Assembly (NCBI GenBank): GCA_032207245.1
Contig: CM063502.1
Coordinates: 134,427,573-134,491,572 of the forward strand
Reading direction: 5' to 3'
DNA from: Pardosa pseudoannulata
Taxonomy: Eukaryota > Arthropoda > Arachnida > Araneae > Lycosidae
Length of the DNA: 64,000 nt
The notes below the pieces were generated by a model. It had not been told where the DNA came from, did no database searches, and was given only the letters and a program-made list of their open reading frames with translations. The translations under genes and the position numbers were made by a program. Below, piece by piece: positions 18,201 through 33,819 of the stretch. How positions within the stretch are numbered: position 1 is the stretch's first letter; each line of letters starts with the position of its first letter.

Positions 18201-20344
18201 CATGAATACCATTTTTCATTTGTAGTGGGTTTAAAACTACAATTACAAATAAATCCCTCAAGATAAGAACCTGCACAGAAACACCGATAAATTTCATACA
18301 TATATCTAATACTTTTAGAATGTTAATCGAACATCAATTCAATGATCAGTGAAACCTGTTAGAGGTATCATGCAAAGTAATTCAACTAATAGTGTGCTAA
18401 AAACAGACCATTATTCAAATCTCTATTTAGCGAAGGAATTTCTTCAGTTATTTATTTTATAAAGATGAACTTTCCGAGTTATTACATTGCATAAAATTTT
18501 ATTTTTGCTTCCATGCAAAATGATTTATTTAACAGTGTAACTAGATATGCTCATCTTACTTCCAAGTATTACTATTGATTCAAACAGCAGTAATATTCCC
18601 ATGTACTAGCGTAGAACACAATAAGAGTACATAAATGTAAGCAAGAAGTATTGATAATATGATACTGTGAGAACGAAAGGGTTAAAACAAACATACATTA
18701 ATATATTATAGCCTTTTACATATTTATTGAATTAAATTTTGCAACAATGAATTTTTTAACAAATACAAATAACTCATTTTGTAATTATTTCAGTGAAAAT
18801 TTTTTATTGTAATTTAATGAGATTTTTGTTATCATTTTTATATTTTTTAAATCATTTAATGAAAATGACAACATAGTTTTAGTTTAAGTTAACGGTTGTT
18901 AAAGATATTATATTGTTAATTTCTTTTGATGTAAGTATGATAAAATTATAGTTATAATATTAATTTTCTATGGGGCTTATAAATCGGAAAATTTTGTAAC
19001 ACTAATGCGCTAAAATTTGTTGGAATAGCTAAGTCCATAGGATTATATTTAATGACTTAATAATAACATTATAGTCAGAAAGTTATAAAAATAGCATTTT
19101 TAAAACTATTACTTTATATCATTTGAATATAAAAAGTGTAAACTCACATGTACTCTTTCAGTTGTTAAGAAATGCAAATATGAGTAGTAAGAACCTGAGA
19201 TAAATAAACTTTATTTAGTTTAGTTTTAGTTTGATAAAACAACGTTTATTTTGACAAAGGAAGGAGTCGAAGAAAAACTTTTACATTCAGATGAAGTTGA
19301 TTATATAGAAATAAATATATTCCAAGATTTATATCAAAGTTAAATATATACCTTACAAAATAACAAATTTAGATATATAGCTTACAGAATACTTGCTGAG
19401 AATTTCCAGGTAACATCCTTTAATACCAACATTCAGCTCCAGATTTGTACAGTTGATGGTTGATTACATGGCGGATGGATGGTACAGTTGATTATTTTCA
19501 GAATTGAAATACTGATGAAAATATATTTATCTTTTACGAGAGTATTTTATTTTTAAGGCAAAATTTTCAATAACAATGAAGCTGTTGTTATTGAATGCAT
19601 GTTTCAAGAAAGATATTCTTATACCATGCCCTCTGGAATGGATAACATATGAGAAACAAATAATGCTCCTTCTGTTACTCTGTCTGCAAAAATTTTATTG
19701 TGGGAAAATTTTTCAAATGCAGATTTATTTCAAAATGTTAACTTCGAATTCACTAACTTCATTTTAGAATCGTATAAAGGTAAATGATATATCCTTGTGG
19801 GGTAAAATGTAATGTTTTGTAGTGGAAATAAGTTAAAGAAGTGATGTTTTTTGTAAATTTTCACATATTTTTACTATTTGGTAAATTAGGATATATTTGA
19901 AATGGTTTCTAATTTTTAATTTTTTAACATCAATAATCTCTAATACTATAGCCTGTGAAGTTCCGAAAATTCTCCTTGTTATTTATATTTCCATTATATA
20001 AACCCTTATGTCTTGCTGATGGGGTAAATAAAAGATGAAAGAAATATTGTTGTGTACAGTGGTTGTCCATAAATGATATCCATAATTCTGGTTTAATTAT
20101 TTTTGCATATAACTTTCTAGAAAACAATGCTTTCTAATACTATGAGGAATTCTTTATCTTAATCATGAAGAGCTTGTTCTCCCACAGTAAAGAGATAAAA
20201 ACTTTTCCAGAAAATGATTAATTGCTTCTATTTTAGTCTTGCGTAAATGAAAATAGCTTCCTTATTTGCAATCCTTCAAAAAAAGGTTGGACTGTATCAT
20301 AGCGAATGCAATTTTCAAGAGCCTTTTAAAGACATTGAACGCAA
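18201..20344. other. AT-rich intergenic, nothing recognised
   Basis: No supported feature across this stretch. Confidence 0.55.
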
Positions 20345-20640
20345 ATGGAGTTGAGTTCCTTTCTTGAATAGAACCCTTTCTCACATTCATTGGAGACAAA
20401 TGACAAGGACATGCCATGAAATCATTTCTTTTGTGTCTATGGGGGATCTAATCTTATCTGGTCCCCCGCAAATGATAGTGTATAGTACAACGACTAAGAT
20501 TGATAGAAAGAATTCCCGTTCGAAGTGGAATTTCCCCCTGTTTATATGATAATAGAAAGGACAGCCACAATAATCTAGTAGCTTTCTGTCGTTTCTTCCT
20601 TTTCAGAAATAGCTCCAAGTATATAAATACTTCCAAACGC
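20345..20640 (-). repeat. dispersed repeat, copy A (paired with 33820-34115)
   Basis: Shares with 33820-34115 a colinear series: GACATG or GACATGG, ATTTCTTTTGTG, GATCTAATCTT or GAATCTAATCTT, GATGATAATA or TATGATAATAGAAAGGACAG, TAATCTAGT and a T/C-rich end. Open minus-strand frames in both copies contain SFLLS followed by a G-x-GxRTG-like stretch, suggesting an old coding relic. Class unknown. Confidence 0.5.
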
Positions 20641-20799
20641 TGAGGATAAATTTAAAAGATTACCGTTACCAATTTTGTGGTCTCTATACGAAATCATATC
20701 AAATAATATATCATTCTTAAGTTGTCAGTATTTTCTCAAGAATAATTACTTTGAGAATATAATCGTGGGGATACGTAGTATTGCTGTCTTCATTTTGTA

Positions 20800-20955
20800 A
20801 TGTAAACTACATACAATTCGAGTTAAGTTCCAACATTTATTTAATTTTTAATGTACTTATAAGACTATGAAAAACTAATGTAAACTACATAAAATTCGGG
20901 TTACGTTCCAGCATTTGTTTAATTTTTAATATACTTATAAGACTATGAAAAACTT
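20800..20955. repeat. tandem duplication, 78 bp x 2
   Basis: ATGTAAACTACATACAATTC at 20800 recurs at 20878 with a few substitutions, and both copies run to ACTTATAAGACTATGAAAAA. The two units are adjacent and about 90% identical by eye. Confidence 0.85.
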
Positions 20956-22484
20956 TTCAAGTTATTCAGATGCATATACGTAAACATGTATATAAATATA
21001 TAATCTTCTCTTATCTCTTATTTTTGGAGTTAATCAAGATACTCATACTTTATATCGTAATCTTCAAAATCCCCTTATTCAAAATCACCACTACACTCTA
21101 CTTACGTGCCTTTCTTTATAAGATTAATTTCAAATAATCGTTAAATAGAAATACAATGTAAAAATAAATATAATAATTTCAAACATATTAATAACAATTT
21201 ATCTACTTTGATTTAAGCGCTGCAGAAAAAAAATGATTTAATATACCATGTAAGTTTATTTTTGAATTAATTGAATTATTTTTTATAGTACTAACCAACA
21301 AAATTATGTCATTTTACACTTTACATGTTTTTCAAAATTTCAATTTCCATCCTTTTTATCCTCCTGTTTTAATTTATCTAAACTGATACATATAGTAACT
21401 TTAGCATCACATATATTAATTTAGTATAAAAGACCTCATTTTTATTCTAGAATACAGACACAAGTTAGGTAAATATACAGAGGACAAAATTTTCCACATT
21501 CCTGGTTAAATTAATATAAATTATTGACCTAGTGAAAATAAGAAATATATCAATAATATCATTAAAATAGAATACAGGATGAAAAGTATCTTTGAGATTA
21601 CATATTTTTAGTATATTTGATATTTTGCTTGAAGGTAATTTCCTTTCTATAAGTCTGTAATTTCAATACTATCAATTTTTGACAACATTTTCTAACTGGT
21701 TGACAGGAGGAAATTTAAAATGACGGATACTTATTACAGATATTGAAAATGTTTTGAGAAATCGGTATTGTATTGACATAAAACCTATTATGAATAGATT
21801 ACTTTATTATATTACATTGAAGATTGTTTTGTAGATCTAAAAATTCAAGATTACAGTTTTAAGTGGTATTTTTAACAATGTAGAATCTCATTTCAAAAAA
21901 TTCGTATACAGATTTCAGTAAGTATATTACTTGTAAAATAAAATCTGTAATGGTATGAAAAGTAAAAGGCACCATTTCTTTATCCCCCCCCCAAAAAATG
22001 CATTAAAAAGTTTTTGTGTAATTTATATTGTTTTGTAGTTTTCCAGATGAGTTAATATACTTCTTTAATTTGTGAGGAATACAAATCTATTTGTAATTTG
22101 AAATACGATTTAGAGTACGAAAAATAAAACTAGGTTATTATTAATAAAATATCTAATTAAAAAAGTAAACAGCATAAGCACTTTGTTCATTTTTATAATT
22201 ATCATTCTTAAATGACCTAGGTCTTAAATTATGAACTGCATTCGTGTAGGGAAAAGCTACGCTTAAATAAATTTGGATAAAAATAATAAAATAAAATAAA
22301 TTAACTGTTTGTTCCTTTAGTATATAAACTGCATTTTTAAGGAGAGATAGCGAAATATTTGATTACTAAAATGAGTACTAATAATTAATAGTAAATCTGT
22401 TTGGTTTAATCAATAGCTTGATTTCACGAATACCTCAAACTTAACAAATATGGTCAATTTTAGCAAATTTGCATTTATACATCA
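20956..22484. other. AT-rich intergenic, nothing recognised
   Basis: No supported feature. A C9 run is present near 21985. Confidence 0.55.
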
Positions 22485-23375
22485 GTAGCAAAGCAGCTTT
22501 TAACAAGCAAGGAACAACGGATGTACAGACGTAGAAAGCTTACCAATATTTGCATGACTCGTTAGTTATTAATCTCATTAGTATAGATTATTAAACAGCA
22601 ATTCATCTTTTATATGAAACCGAAGTTAAATAAGATCGCTGTATGTAATGATAAGGTGAATTGTTGATTGCCTTGAATGTCTGTTTGACATCTAAACTTC
22701 AATATCGATCAGTTTAAGAAGATTCGGCCTTAAATTGCAGTGAGACATTAGTTTACATGCATTAGAACACAGTAAGTGTTTAGAAACTGATTCTTAATAG
22801 TATATTTGCTCTGATAGTTAACCAATAGGATCTGTATTTATGTATTTGTAAATAGACGGAGAAAGTTCTATTCTACTACCGATTACCTTCTTAGTATATA
22901 TGATCCCAATTATATTTAAGTATTATATATGATTTTATTATACATGCAATTATACATAACTAAGCACCAGAAGCAAAGCATTGATGTTTTAATAAAGTAC
23001 AGTGGACTAAAAAACTGACACAGGTTACTAACATTTGCATGAATCGTAAACTACTAAATATTTCTTAAACAGAATAATTTTTATTATGAAACTAATAAGT
23101 TTCTTATATGTAATGATAAGGTGATTTGTTAATTTCCTCGGCTGTCTATTTGACTTCTGAATTTTGATATGGATCAGCTTTAGAGATTCCTCGCTGAACT
23201 ATTGTGAGACATTAGAATTACAACACACTGACTTATTAGAAACTGATTCAAAACAGTACGTTTATGCTAATGGCTAGGAAATTCTGTCATTAGCCATACA
23301 TTTCTAAACAATATATAATTCTATACTGTTAATAATTATATTCTTGGGATATATAATCCCAGTAAAATATTTTTG
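22485..23375 (+). repeat. diverged tandem duplication, ~480-bp units
   Basis: Unit 1 (about 22485-22915) and unit 2 (about 22965-23375) share in order: AAGCA, ATTTGCATGA, TGTAATGATAAGGTGA, TGTCTGTTTGAC or TGTCTATTTGAC, ATGGATCAG or ATCGATCAG, GTGAGACATTAG, TTAGAAACTGATTC and GATCCCA or AATCCCA. Heavily diverged, no coding frame. Confidence 0.6.
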
Positions 23376-23831
23376 ATTTATTTGACAAATGAATTTCAGC
23401 TGTAATGATACATTTGTTAAAAAATTGATATTTAAATTAAATTCTTAATTAATCAACTAAGAGTTAAGTAAATACATCCTGGACTCGGACCTGGATCATC
23501 GGACTCCTGTTTAACGTAGTTGCTAAATCCTTAAAAATTTCGTTATTTGGAATGTACGTGAAAATGGGCTTTACATAACAGACAGCAGGATATTCTTGCA
23601 AAGTATATGAGATTATTAAGTGCTACATGACTTTTGAGCTTTCATGGACTAGGCGAAAATAGTATTTCACTTCAGTATATAAAATTTCCTGGGCAGTTTC
23701 ATCTGGTTCATTTGCATAGTATAGCCGGGAAGTAGCCGAACAGAAGTTGTGTGTCAATTTTGAACAGAGGTTTAGGTGTAATTAACCTTCCTTGCATTTT
23801 CTTTAGTAAGCAGGGTCTACAAAGTTTGACT

Positions 23832-23969
23832 ATGAGTCATTCTACGGTGATGGAAGATTGTGATTCTTCTGAAACGGCTTTAATTAGTAGGTCTGAATAT
23901 CCTAGAATATCAAAATATTGCACAACTAATCAAGTGGTATCGGATATCAGTGATGAACATATTAGTTGA
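23832..23969 (+). CDS. small unrecognised reading frame with a short internal repeat
   Basis: An ATG at 23832 opens 45 codons rich in Ser, Asp, Glu and Thr, beginning MSHSTVMEDCDSSETALIS. It ends with TNQVVSDISDEHIS and a TGA. Directly after the stop, the same frame repeats the peptide start (TNQVVYDTSVE) before a TAG, so a ~39-bp unit has been duplicated in tandem. A pyrimidine-rich TTTTCTTTAG lies upstream near 23806. No known domain. It may be the start of a decayed gene or chance. Confidence 0.2.
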   Translation: MSHSTVMEDCDSSETALISRSEYPRISKYCTTNQVVSDISDEHIS

Positions 23970-24060
23970 ACTAATCAAGTGGTATATGATACTAGTGTTG
24001 AATAGACTGAATTTATCCCAGCATAGATAGGCGAAATACCTTCTGCCTAGTTCCTGCCAA

Positions 24061-27000
24061 ACTGTAAAGTGAAAACAAATGAATAGAAACATGTCATAGA
24101 ATACAATAATGATTTACTCTGTTTTTAGAAAAATATTTTTTCAAACTATATGACACAGTTTTATCGTAATTTTTAAATGTCTATAATCTATAATGTAAAA
24201 TAATGTGTAATGTGCAATACTTTCTTTGAACAAAATTATTATATAGGAATAAGATTATTCTACTTAGGTAAGTTTTCTTAGGTCACATTAGGTAATGAGT
24301 GTAAGGTTTCTGATTGAATGTACGCTAGTTCCATTGAAGACCTACCAAGTATATAAGGTTTATGTATTCATTGTTTACGAGAAATGATAGGGATGATTTA
24401 TTTGACAGACAACTTACGTGAGCTCTTTGGTCGGATTCAAATGTAATATAAATACAGCATTGCATAAAGAAAAATTAGCTAGTAAATCCTCCAACGCTAA
24501 AAAGAATAATTTAGCATTTATATAAGGCAATTCTATATGTTTAGAGTCTAAAAACAAAGAGGCTTTAATTACTTGTGTCAAAAGTTTAATAATTCACAAG
24601 TTATTCAAAGACATATTTCATCTACGTCATTAAGAAAAGTATCAATTGTGAGTTACACAAAAATTCAATTACTAGTGAAATATAGCTGAGTAGTTAAATC
24701 AGAATATAAGAGGCTACACATTTATTAAAAAGTAAATCTATATGTCATACGTAGATAAACAGTAAAATAAATTTTATATCACAAGTACATTATTATCCAA
24801 CAGTGAAACAACTACTTGGAGTTTTCTTGTATTTTTTTGTATTATAAATGGTATTTCACTGGCCATACAATATCTTCAAGTAGGCCTCTACACTCTTCAG
24901 AATAGATAAGTTGCAGATCCACCATCTAAAGGGTGGGGGATTGAGAAAGAATACCATGTGGCGAATAGATTTACAAAATTGGCTTATCTTAGGAAGAAAT
25001 GCAGTTTTAAACTTCAGCAAATTTCAAGGACGAAAAAAATATATTACAGTTCGTATGCATGTGTGTGCGCTCTAAAAAGTCACTATATTTAGAACTACCT
25101 TTCCCTACAGTATACGCTGGCTACCAAAGAAAAGCGTAGCTCTAAAAATGAAAATCAATATGAAATATTAATTATTTTTCTGGCTGTTATTGTTTAAATT
25201 TAAAAGGAATTTAAACAACTAACATGGAAGAATACCCTGAATAAACGAATTTTCATATTTCATTTATTTGTAATACACAATTTTGAATAATTCCTTGAAT
25301 CCTTTTTTTAAAGGGCAAAATATAATACTCTTACTGCGTTTTACGAAAAAGTATCTTTCACCAAATCTCATTTACTTTCCAGATTCTTCATAAAAACGTT
25401 AATAATAATTCTACGAATTGAGGGAATCGAGGGTAAAACATGTTAAATAAAACCATAAAAATTAACAAAATTATTTTCTATTTTATCTTTGTTCTATTCT
25501 ATAAATATTCGAAACTATGGTAGAAAATCATGTCCCATTTTTAATACAAAATTGTTATAAAATATAAAGCTTGCCTTAAATACTTATTGATCTAAATAGG
25601 GAATAATAGATTTAATCTCTAGGCATGTGGATTACTTAATCTAGAGTAATTACTGCTATAAATCAAAATTTAAGAAATGGGTATTAAAATACGAATCATG
25701 CATAGTAATTTAGATTTTATAATTCTTACTAAACATGGAATTTCTTAAAATGCGATACCGAGAGTTAAAAGATCATAGAAGTCAGATTTAAGCGCAAACA
25801 AATGCTTATATATAAAATAAAATGTAGAACGCAAATGATCTGTAAATAAAGTTTATAAACATTTCCGCAGGGTACAATTTTTGTGTGGGGAATCCTTTTG
25901 TAAGGTTTTATGTACACTTTACAGTTATCATAATAATATCTTCTTCTTCCTGTATAAAGTTTCTAACTTTTGAAGAAAGCATACAATGAGAAGCCATAAG
26001 CAGACACTAGTCAAACAGTCAGCTAACTTCTGCAAGTAAAGCAAAATATATCTCAGAATAAAGGTTTCTAAATATGATTCATTATTCTGTAAGACCAATG
26101 TCATATCTGTATTGTTACTTTAGAAGTATTGATGCCTTAAATTGATATCTGAAATAATTATTTAACAAGTATTCTAAAGATTAAAAAAATGTAAATACTT
26201 CTAATTTGCTACAAAAAATAATTTAAATTACTCTTTTAATTCATTTTAGTGACTCTTGAATACATGTTGGTTTGTATGTGTTTAGATTTGTTGTTGCTTT
26301 TAGCAATTTTTTCATAATAAACTATTTCCGGAAAATAACATGTATAACATCTATTGGTATTAAAGTTAAAGTACAGAAGTATTAATAAATTTTCTTAAGA
26401 ATTTTGTCATTATCTATATAAAATTTTGGTTTTGAAATATTATTTAAAAATTGTAAACTATATTTAAATCCTCACTGAATATATACTACAACTTTAATCT
26501 TTATAAAATGTCTATAACCCCTCTTATTTATTTTTAAAACCTTTTAGTTAATGCAATGTCAGTTATAATAAAAATGAAGTCTGAATATTAATATTTATGG
26601 TGTAGACTTCACTTTCATTTAAGGCTGATAACTTATTTGGACAGTTAAGAAAGATCCAGAGATTTTTGTAGCTTCATAAATATTTTCGAACAGTGGAGCA
26701 TAGCTGCATGAAATAATTCTGTTAAGTGTTCTCTTGGAGAGGAAATTATTTATTTATATCAGCTTAGATAACCTAGACTTCAATATCAACGTAGGCTTCT
26801 AGAAAATTTATCAGAATAAGTAAGACATCTGTCGTAAAATCGAAATGCAAAAGAAGTTTCTCCATGCAGTTTGTCGAAAAACAAACAAAAAAAAGGTAAA
26901 AAAAGTAAAGCAACAGAGTGAAAAGAAATTTGTGGGTACGAAGAGAGATGTTAATCTCTTTCACTGGACATTGGCTTTGTGGTATTAGTGTTGGGAAGGA

Positions 27001-29601
27001 GAAACTGGTCTCTTATGGCACACTCTCTACTATTATTAATCCAGAGACTGAAGAAGAGCAGGGGTAAGGGATGCATTACATCCGGTATTTTCTATCTCCA
27101 CAGGAACATAGCTAAGAAGTTATTTAGGAATTGGAAATCGCTTTAGATGTGTGTACTTTCTGATCTAAGAACTCTTCCCATTCACTGATATACTTTTTAC
27201 TTTTGCCTACTTTTCTCCAAACACAATTTTTCATCGCTCTCTGTCTAACGGATTTCCTCAAGCTGTTTTAGGATTTTGGAAGGGATGAATCTTTTATTTC
27301 TTTCGAAAGAAATGGAATAGATATGAAAACACTCCTTAGGCAGAGAAATGGTGAATTTGACATTGAAATCATACCTAAATAGATATTTAACTTTAAAATA
27401 ATTTAGTTTTGTAATTTATGGATGTATTTTTTATATACCTAACAACACTATATTGTAAAATTATTTTTTCAATTATCAGTATGTAACATAACTTTGAATT
27501 ATACTCTAATTTTTATTTCAAACTGCAAAATTTTGCGTTATGAATGATGAAATGAAAGTATTTCCCACATTTTCTTGAACTTATAGTATTAAGAATACTA
27601 TGTATAATAAATTTGTTGACTCGGATTAATTCAATTTTATTAGTGAAAGTCTTACAGAAAGTATTCTACTAATCTTTTCAGAGCTAAAAAAACTAATACG
27701 AGAAATCTCATTTTTACCTAAAAATAAATTATAAAAAGTTTTAAAATGAAATTTGACACTATAACATGTTATTTATTGGCATTTCCAACTGAAAAATCAG
27801 TTCTGATGAAATAGTTATATGTGAGATGTTCATTCAGAGATTTTTTAAACTTCTCCAATGTAATGAAAGAGTATATACCTAATCTATCTAAAAAGAAGTA
27901 TTTAATATATAAAATTCGCTTAATGCTTCGCAATTGCAACTTATTTCGATTTATTGCAGTAAACACTATACGGTTTCATTTGCAAGACACATTCAGAGTC
28001 ATAACAACGTCATGTTACATATTTTTTGCAGTTATATGGTGACAGTTGTTTACTTTTCAAAACTAGAATCCAAAAATGTACTGCATAAAGGAAATCCCTT
28101 CTCAAGAACTTTATTCTGATGGTAAATTAATTTTCCGTTCCTATTAAACGGTTAAAGTATTTTAGCCATAATCCGCAGTGTTTTTAAAAGTATAAACAAG
28201 CTTATCTGATTTTTAAGCCCTACTGTATATTTTTACAGACAAAAACCATTTTGGATGCGAATATAACGGCGAGCAAATGGTGACCAGCAAGTTGTAAATA
28301 AAAGATTTTTATATATAAGGTTACATGTTTCCTCTGGCAATGGTTCATATTTTCGACATTGATCATATGCATGTTCAAACCCTTTTTTTTCTTGTAAGTA
28401 TGATATTTCCACACCTATCCAGTAACAAAACTTTTGAGGTACAAAACTATCAATCATACTTATGATTGATTGAACCGGTGTCTATAGGTCGCTGCTCCAC
28501 CTATTATTCTCTGTCGTACTTGATTAGGTCCGATAGATTTACGAGCTCCGATTCCTTCATGACAAGGGTACATTTAATCGAATTAATTTTGTTCATATAA
28601 TCGGATTTTAAAGATTTAAAACTCTGTAATTTGCATATTTTCCTTTATCGATTAAGACTTTCTTTTAAAATTAAAATTGGAAGGCTGGCATAATCAAACA
28701 AAGTATTATGCAATGGGAGATTACTATTTCCAAATATTGTATTGAAACTTGTTCTTCTGTTTTGAAAGATTTTTTTTTCTTTTTCCTTGTATTTTAATAA
28801 ATGTTAAAGGTGTTGGCTGTATATCTTCCCTTACAGCATATTTTTTTAAAATTAAAATTACATAATCAAGTACAAAATATGCATACCCCACAAGTTTACT
28901 AATTTCTTTCGCGGTGTACATACTTTGTATCTGATTATGAAATAATTCAAATTTTAATTATTTGGAATATTTTATCGTACTTTTTTCATTTTCATAAAAG
29001 TTTATCATTTGTTAAACAATCGTTATATTAAGATTAATTTTATACATATATCTACGAAATAATTTTACTGTGAAATATTGTTTGAAATAAATAAGTGATG
29101 AAATCTTTGAGATTACATTTAACTTAAAACATTTTGTGAATTCAAAAAATTACATATAGAATAATTTATTTTATTTTATGAAGTTTTAAAATTAACTAAA
29201 ATATTATAGGAAAATGTAATAGAAAATTGAAATTTAATTTTTACAAATGCAATAAGTGCGTATTAATGATTTCCTCTGCTTATCAATTAGCTACACTTTA
29301 AAGATTGTTCATTAATTTGAGTTAGAAATAAATTCGTTTTTTATATTTATTACAACAATAATTGTGTTGTGGAGAGATGTTTGCTTGCAACATTTACCTC
29401 AGCGCATATATCAGTCTGGTATTTTTTATTATAGAAATTTTTATCAACTAATGCAGAGTTTTTAAGAAGCATCTTTCACATTTTACAAACAAATAAAAGA
29501 GTCCTGAGCTTTTATAATGTAAATAATAAAGTTATCCAATTCAATTTTTTCTTTGATATTGCAGTTTATTGAAGGAATATCGTAAGAGTTTCCTTCAATA
29601 A
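24061..29601. other. AT-rich intergenic, nothing recognised
   Basis: Scanned on both strands: no conserved domain, no tRNA or rRNA, no transposon motif that I can support. Short open frames are isolated and without recognisable residues. Confidence 0.5.
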
Positions 29602-29680
29602 CACACTTTAATACTATGTGAAATAAATAAGATACATTAAATACTATTATCTTATTTATTTCACATAGTATTAAAGTGTG
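29602..29680. repeat. perfect 33-bp inverted repeat (hairpin, 13-nt loop)
   Basis: The left arm at 29602-29634 (CACACTTTAATACTATGTGA and on) is the exact reverse complement of the right arm at 29648-29680, with a 13-nt spacer at 29635-29647. It would fold into a long RNA hairpin or a DNA cruciform. It may be a tiny MITE, an extrusion product or a palindromic break-repair scar. Confidence 0.95.
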
Positions 29681-30069
29681 AGCAACTTTTATTTCAGCAA
29701 TTTGTATTAATTATTTCATCCCTAATTGTAATTCTAAAAATTGTTATTATTTCCAGGGTAAAGAGGGAATAATGTAAGAAATTTCCTGGTAGTTTGCATT
29801 TATATTCTTCAACATTTTGAACTTTTTAAATTTAAGTAGTATGATCTCATAAACTTACAAAAAGTTTTGTTCAATTTGATCAAATAACTGGAAATTTCAT
29901 TGTATAACCTTTAGTATTCATTCGTGTAGGGAAAACGGGTTCATAACTTTCACTCAATCCAACAATTATAATTAAAACAGTATTTACACCTTCTACTTTA
30001 ACACTTTTGAACGTTATTACTTCGTTCAAAAACTTTATTCCAATTTCAGCTCCCAATTTCAATATATGT
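29681..30069. other. AT-rich intergenic, nothing recognised
   Basis: No supported feature. Confidence 0.55.
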
Positions 30070-30290
30070 TAAATTAATTTTACAGGGTTCATTGGTTTAT
30101 TTAGAGCGCTACTGTCTAATCTTTACAATTCAATAGCTAACGAGACCGGGACAAATAGCTTAAAGAAGATTCCGAACGGCTATGAACATTCTTGCCACAA
30201 TGGGATTCGAACCCACGAACTCCGGTAAGAAAAATCAGAGCCTTAAATATTCGGCCATCGATCGCCTACACACTCCTTTAGATTTATCTT
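30070..30290 (-). repeat. tRNA-derived SINE, minus orientation
   Basis: On the minus strand: a tRNA-like head with B box GGGTTCGAATCCC (reverse complement at 30202-30214), then a body containing GCCGTTCGGAATC and TCTCGTTAGC. It ends near 30090 with the GAGCGCT / AAACC tail. Same family as 38915-39100. Confidence 0.8.
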
Positions 30291-31065
30291 CTGAATTAAC
30301 TAACCTCTACTGACATTGTAGTAAACTCTATTTAGAATCTTCTCTGATGGATCCCCTCAAGAAAATGAATTAGTGTGTTTATTGTAATGCAATACAATAA
30401 TCTGGTGGCACCGGAATGTGTTAAACACAATTATGTGTGCCTTGGATGTTTACCGTGTTCCTGTTAATCTGAATAAGTTATATATCTTTTATATACATTA
30501 TGTATGGTTCCTGTATTTGTATATATTTAATAAACATATAGCCATTTAATTTGGTCAGATTGTATTTTCATTTACTCCGATTTACGTTTACTTTTCAATA
30601 TTTAACAATACACTTACATATTTACAAGCTTCTATAATGGTGATATTAATAAACTGTTTAATAAAGGTAATACTGCTTTTTATATCTATTACAATATTAA
30701 AACTATCTCACAAGAACTCGCATCACGTGTGATAAACCCCCAGATATTTGATTATATTTGTTTTTAAGACTCCTTTATTTCATATTATGCTTTCTTATAA
30801 CTGGTCTTGCTGGCAAAATTAATATTTTCAGTCAACAAAATGGCTTCTAACATACAAGAGTCATAAATATGTCTTACATCAATAAGTGTTTCCGTTTAAA
30901 AAAATTGCTGGTCGAGGCGATCTGAACGGCTACTTGAGTTGCCCTCGTTTAAGCTCTAAAACTTTCACTGTTCATACCAAAGTGTTCTGTAACGTCAGTT
31001 GGTATTCTCCAATCAAAAAATTACATTATTTATTAGAACTCTTTTCTGGTAGTAACAAGCCGAAC
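30291..31065. other. AT-rich intergenic, nothing recognised
   Basis: The frame at 30886-31125 runs into the SINE at its end and has no known domain, so it was not accepted as a gene. Confidence 0.5.
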
Positions 31066-31215
31066 AGTGTCAGGATGTTTAGGGTGTTGGACTTCGGAAC
31101 CAGAGTTCATGGGTGTTGTTCGTAGACGTTCAGAATCGGTTTTAAGCAGTAGGTCCGGTCTCATTAGCCCCGTGTTGCAAAAAGTAGACCGAAGCTCTCA
31201 AAACCACCACCTGGT
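31066..31215 (+). repeat. SINE fragment with internal deletion
   Basis: Matches 38915-39100 (GGAACC-GAGTTC, TGTTCGTAGACGTTC, AATCGG, TAAGC-GTAGGTC, TCTCATTAGCCC, GTAGACCG), but the B-box part (TTCGAATCCCACAGTGG) is deleted. It would not be transcribable by Pol III. Confidence 0.75.
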
Positions 31216-31497
31216 AACAACGATTTTTTCCCTAAAACAGTGAAGAGCCTAATGATGAGGGATACAACAGTTATTAGAAAGAACCTAGTACACAGGTAGA
31301 AAAATTATTAATATTTAATATAAAAAGATGAATATTATGTTGGTCAAGACAAAACTGTGAAATAAATAAAAGTAGAAATACATTCTGGATGGAATGATAT
31401 CTCTTTACTAAATATTAGATTCTTGGAATTTTCTATTAAGTGAAGATATCCAGGAATATTAATGCGGTACATAAACATACACAACACCTCCCATAAA
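31216..31497. other. AT-rich intergenic, nothing recognised
   Basis: No supported feature. Confidence 0.5.
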
Positions 31498-33126
<1,629 letters not shown>

Positions 33127-33819
33127 TATAAATATATATTCCATTTATATTTATTCGTTTGAACCCTTATTCTCTAATAATAAAATAAAAAGACAGACAA
33201 GATCTGTATTGTATGTAAAATGTAAAGTATTCAGCGTGAGTTCTCCAGCTCAAAATTGGGTGAGTGTTAACTGGTTAAAAACAATTTGATTTAATGTAGT
33301 TTCTATTTAAAAATGATATTTTATATATCAATTTTTGTAATGCTTTTAAATATTATTAAATTTTATGTGTTTTAAAATATTCATGTTATTAAAATGTTAG
33401 TGTCACACATTACATATTTTCTATATAATATGAAATATATATGAATTTATTTTCCTGTCATAATGTTTTAAAATATTTTTAACTCCTTAAGAGTCTGATA
33501 TGGAAATTTTTAAAACAAAATATTTAGAGCTAGTTTGATTGAAAAATTGTAATTACTAAATCTAACCTTATTAAGTTAGTATTGTATAAATGCTGAAAAT
33601 AGCTAGAATGCTAAACACTTTAACACTAGAAATTTTATGCTGCTCTAATTCTGATCGACTTTAGTTTTGAGGGCAAAATATATGTTCAATCTATTACGGT
33701 AGAGTATTATTCTGATCCGAGTACAATATATTATTCAGCGACATGCTAGATGCCAGTATGCGATTATCATTCTAAATACCCTTTCCCTGAATTGAATGCA
33801 TATAGAATCCCTTATTCAT
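33127..33819. other. AT-rich intergenic, nothing recognised
   Basis: No supported feature. Confidence 0.55.
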
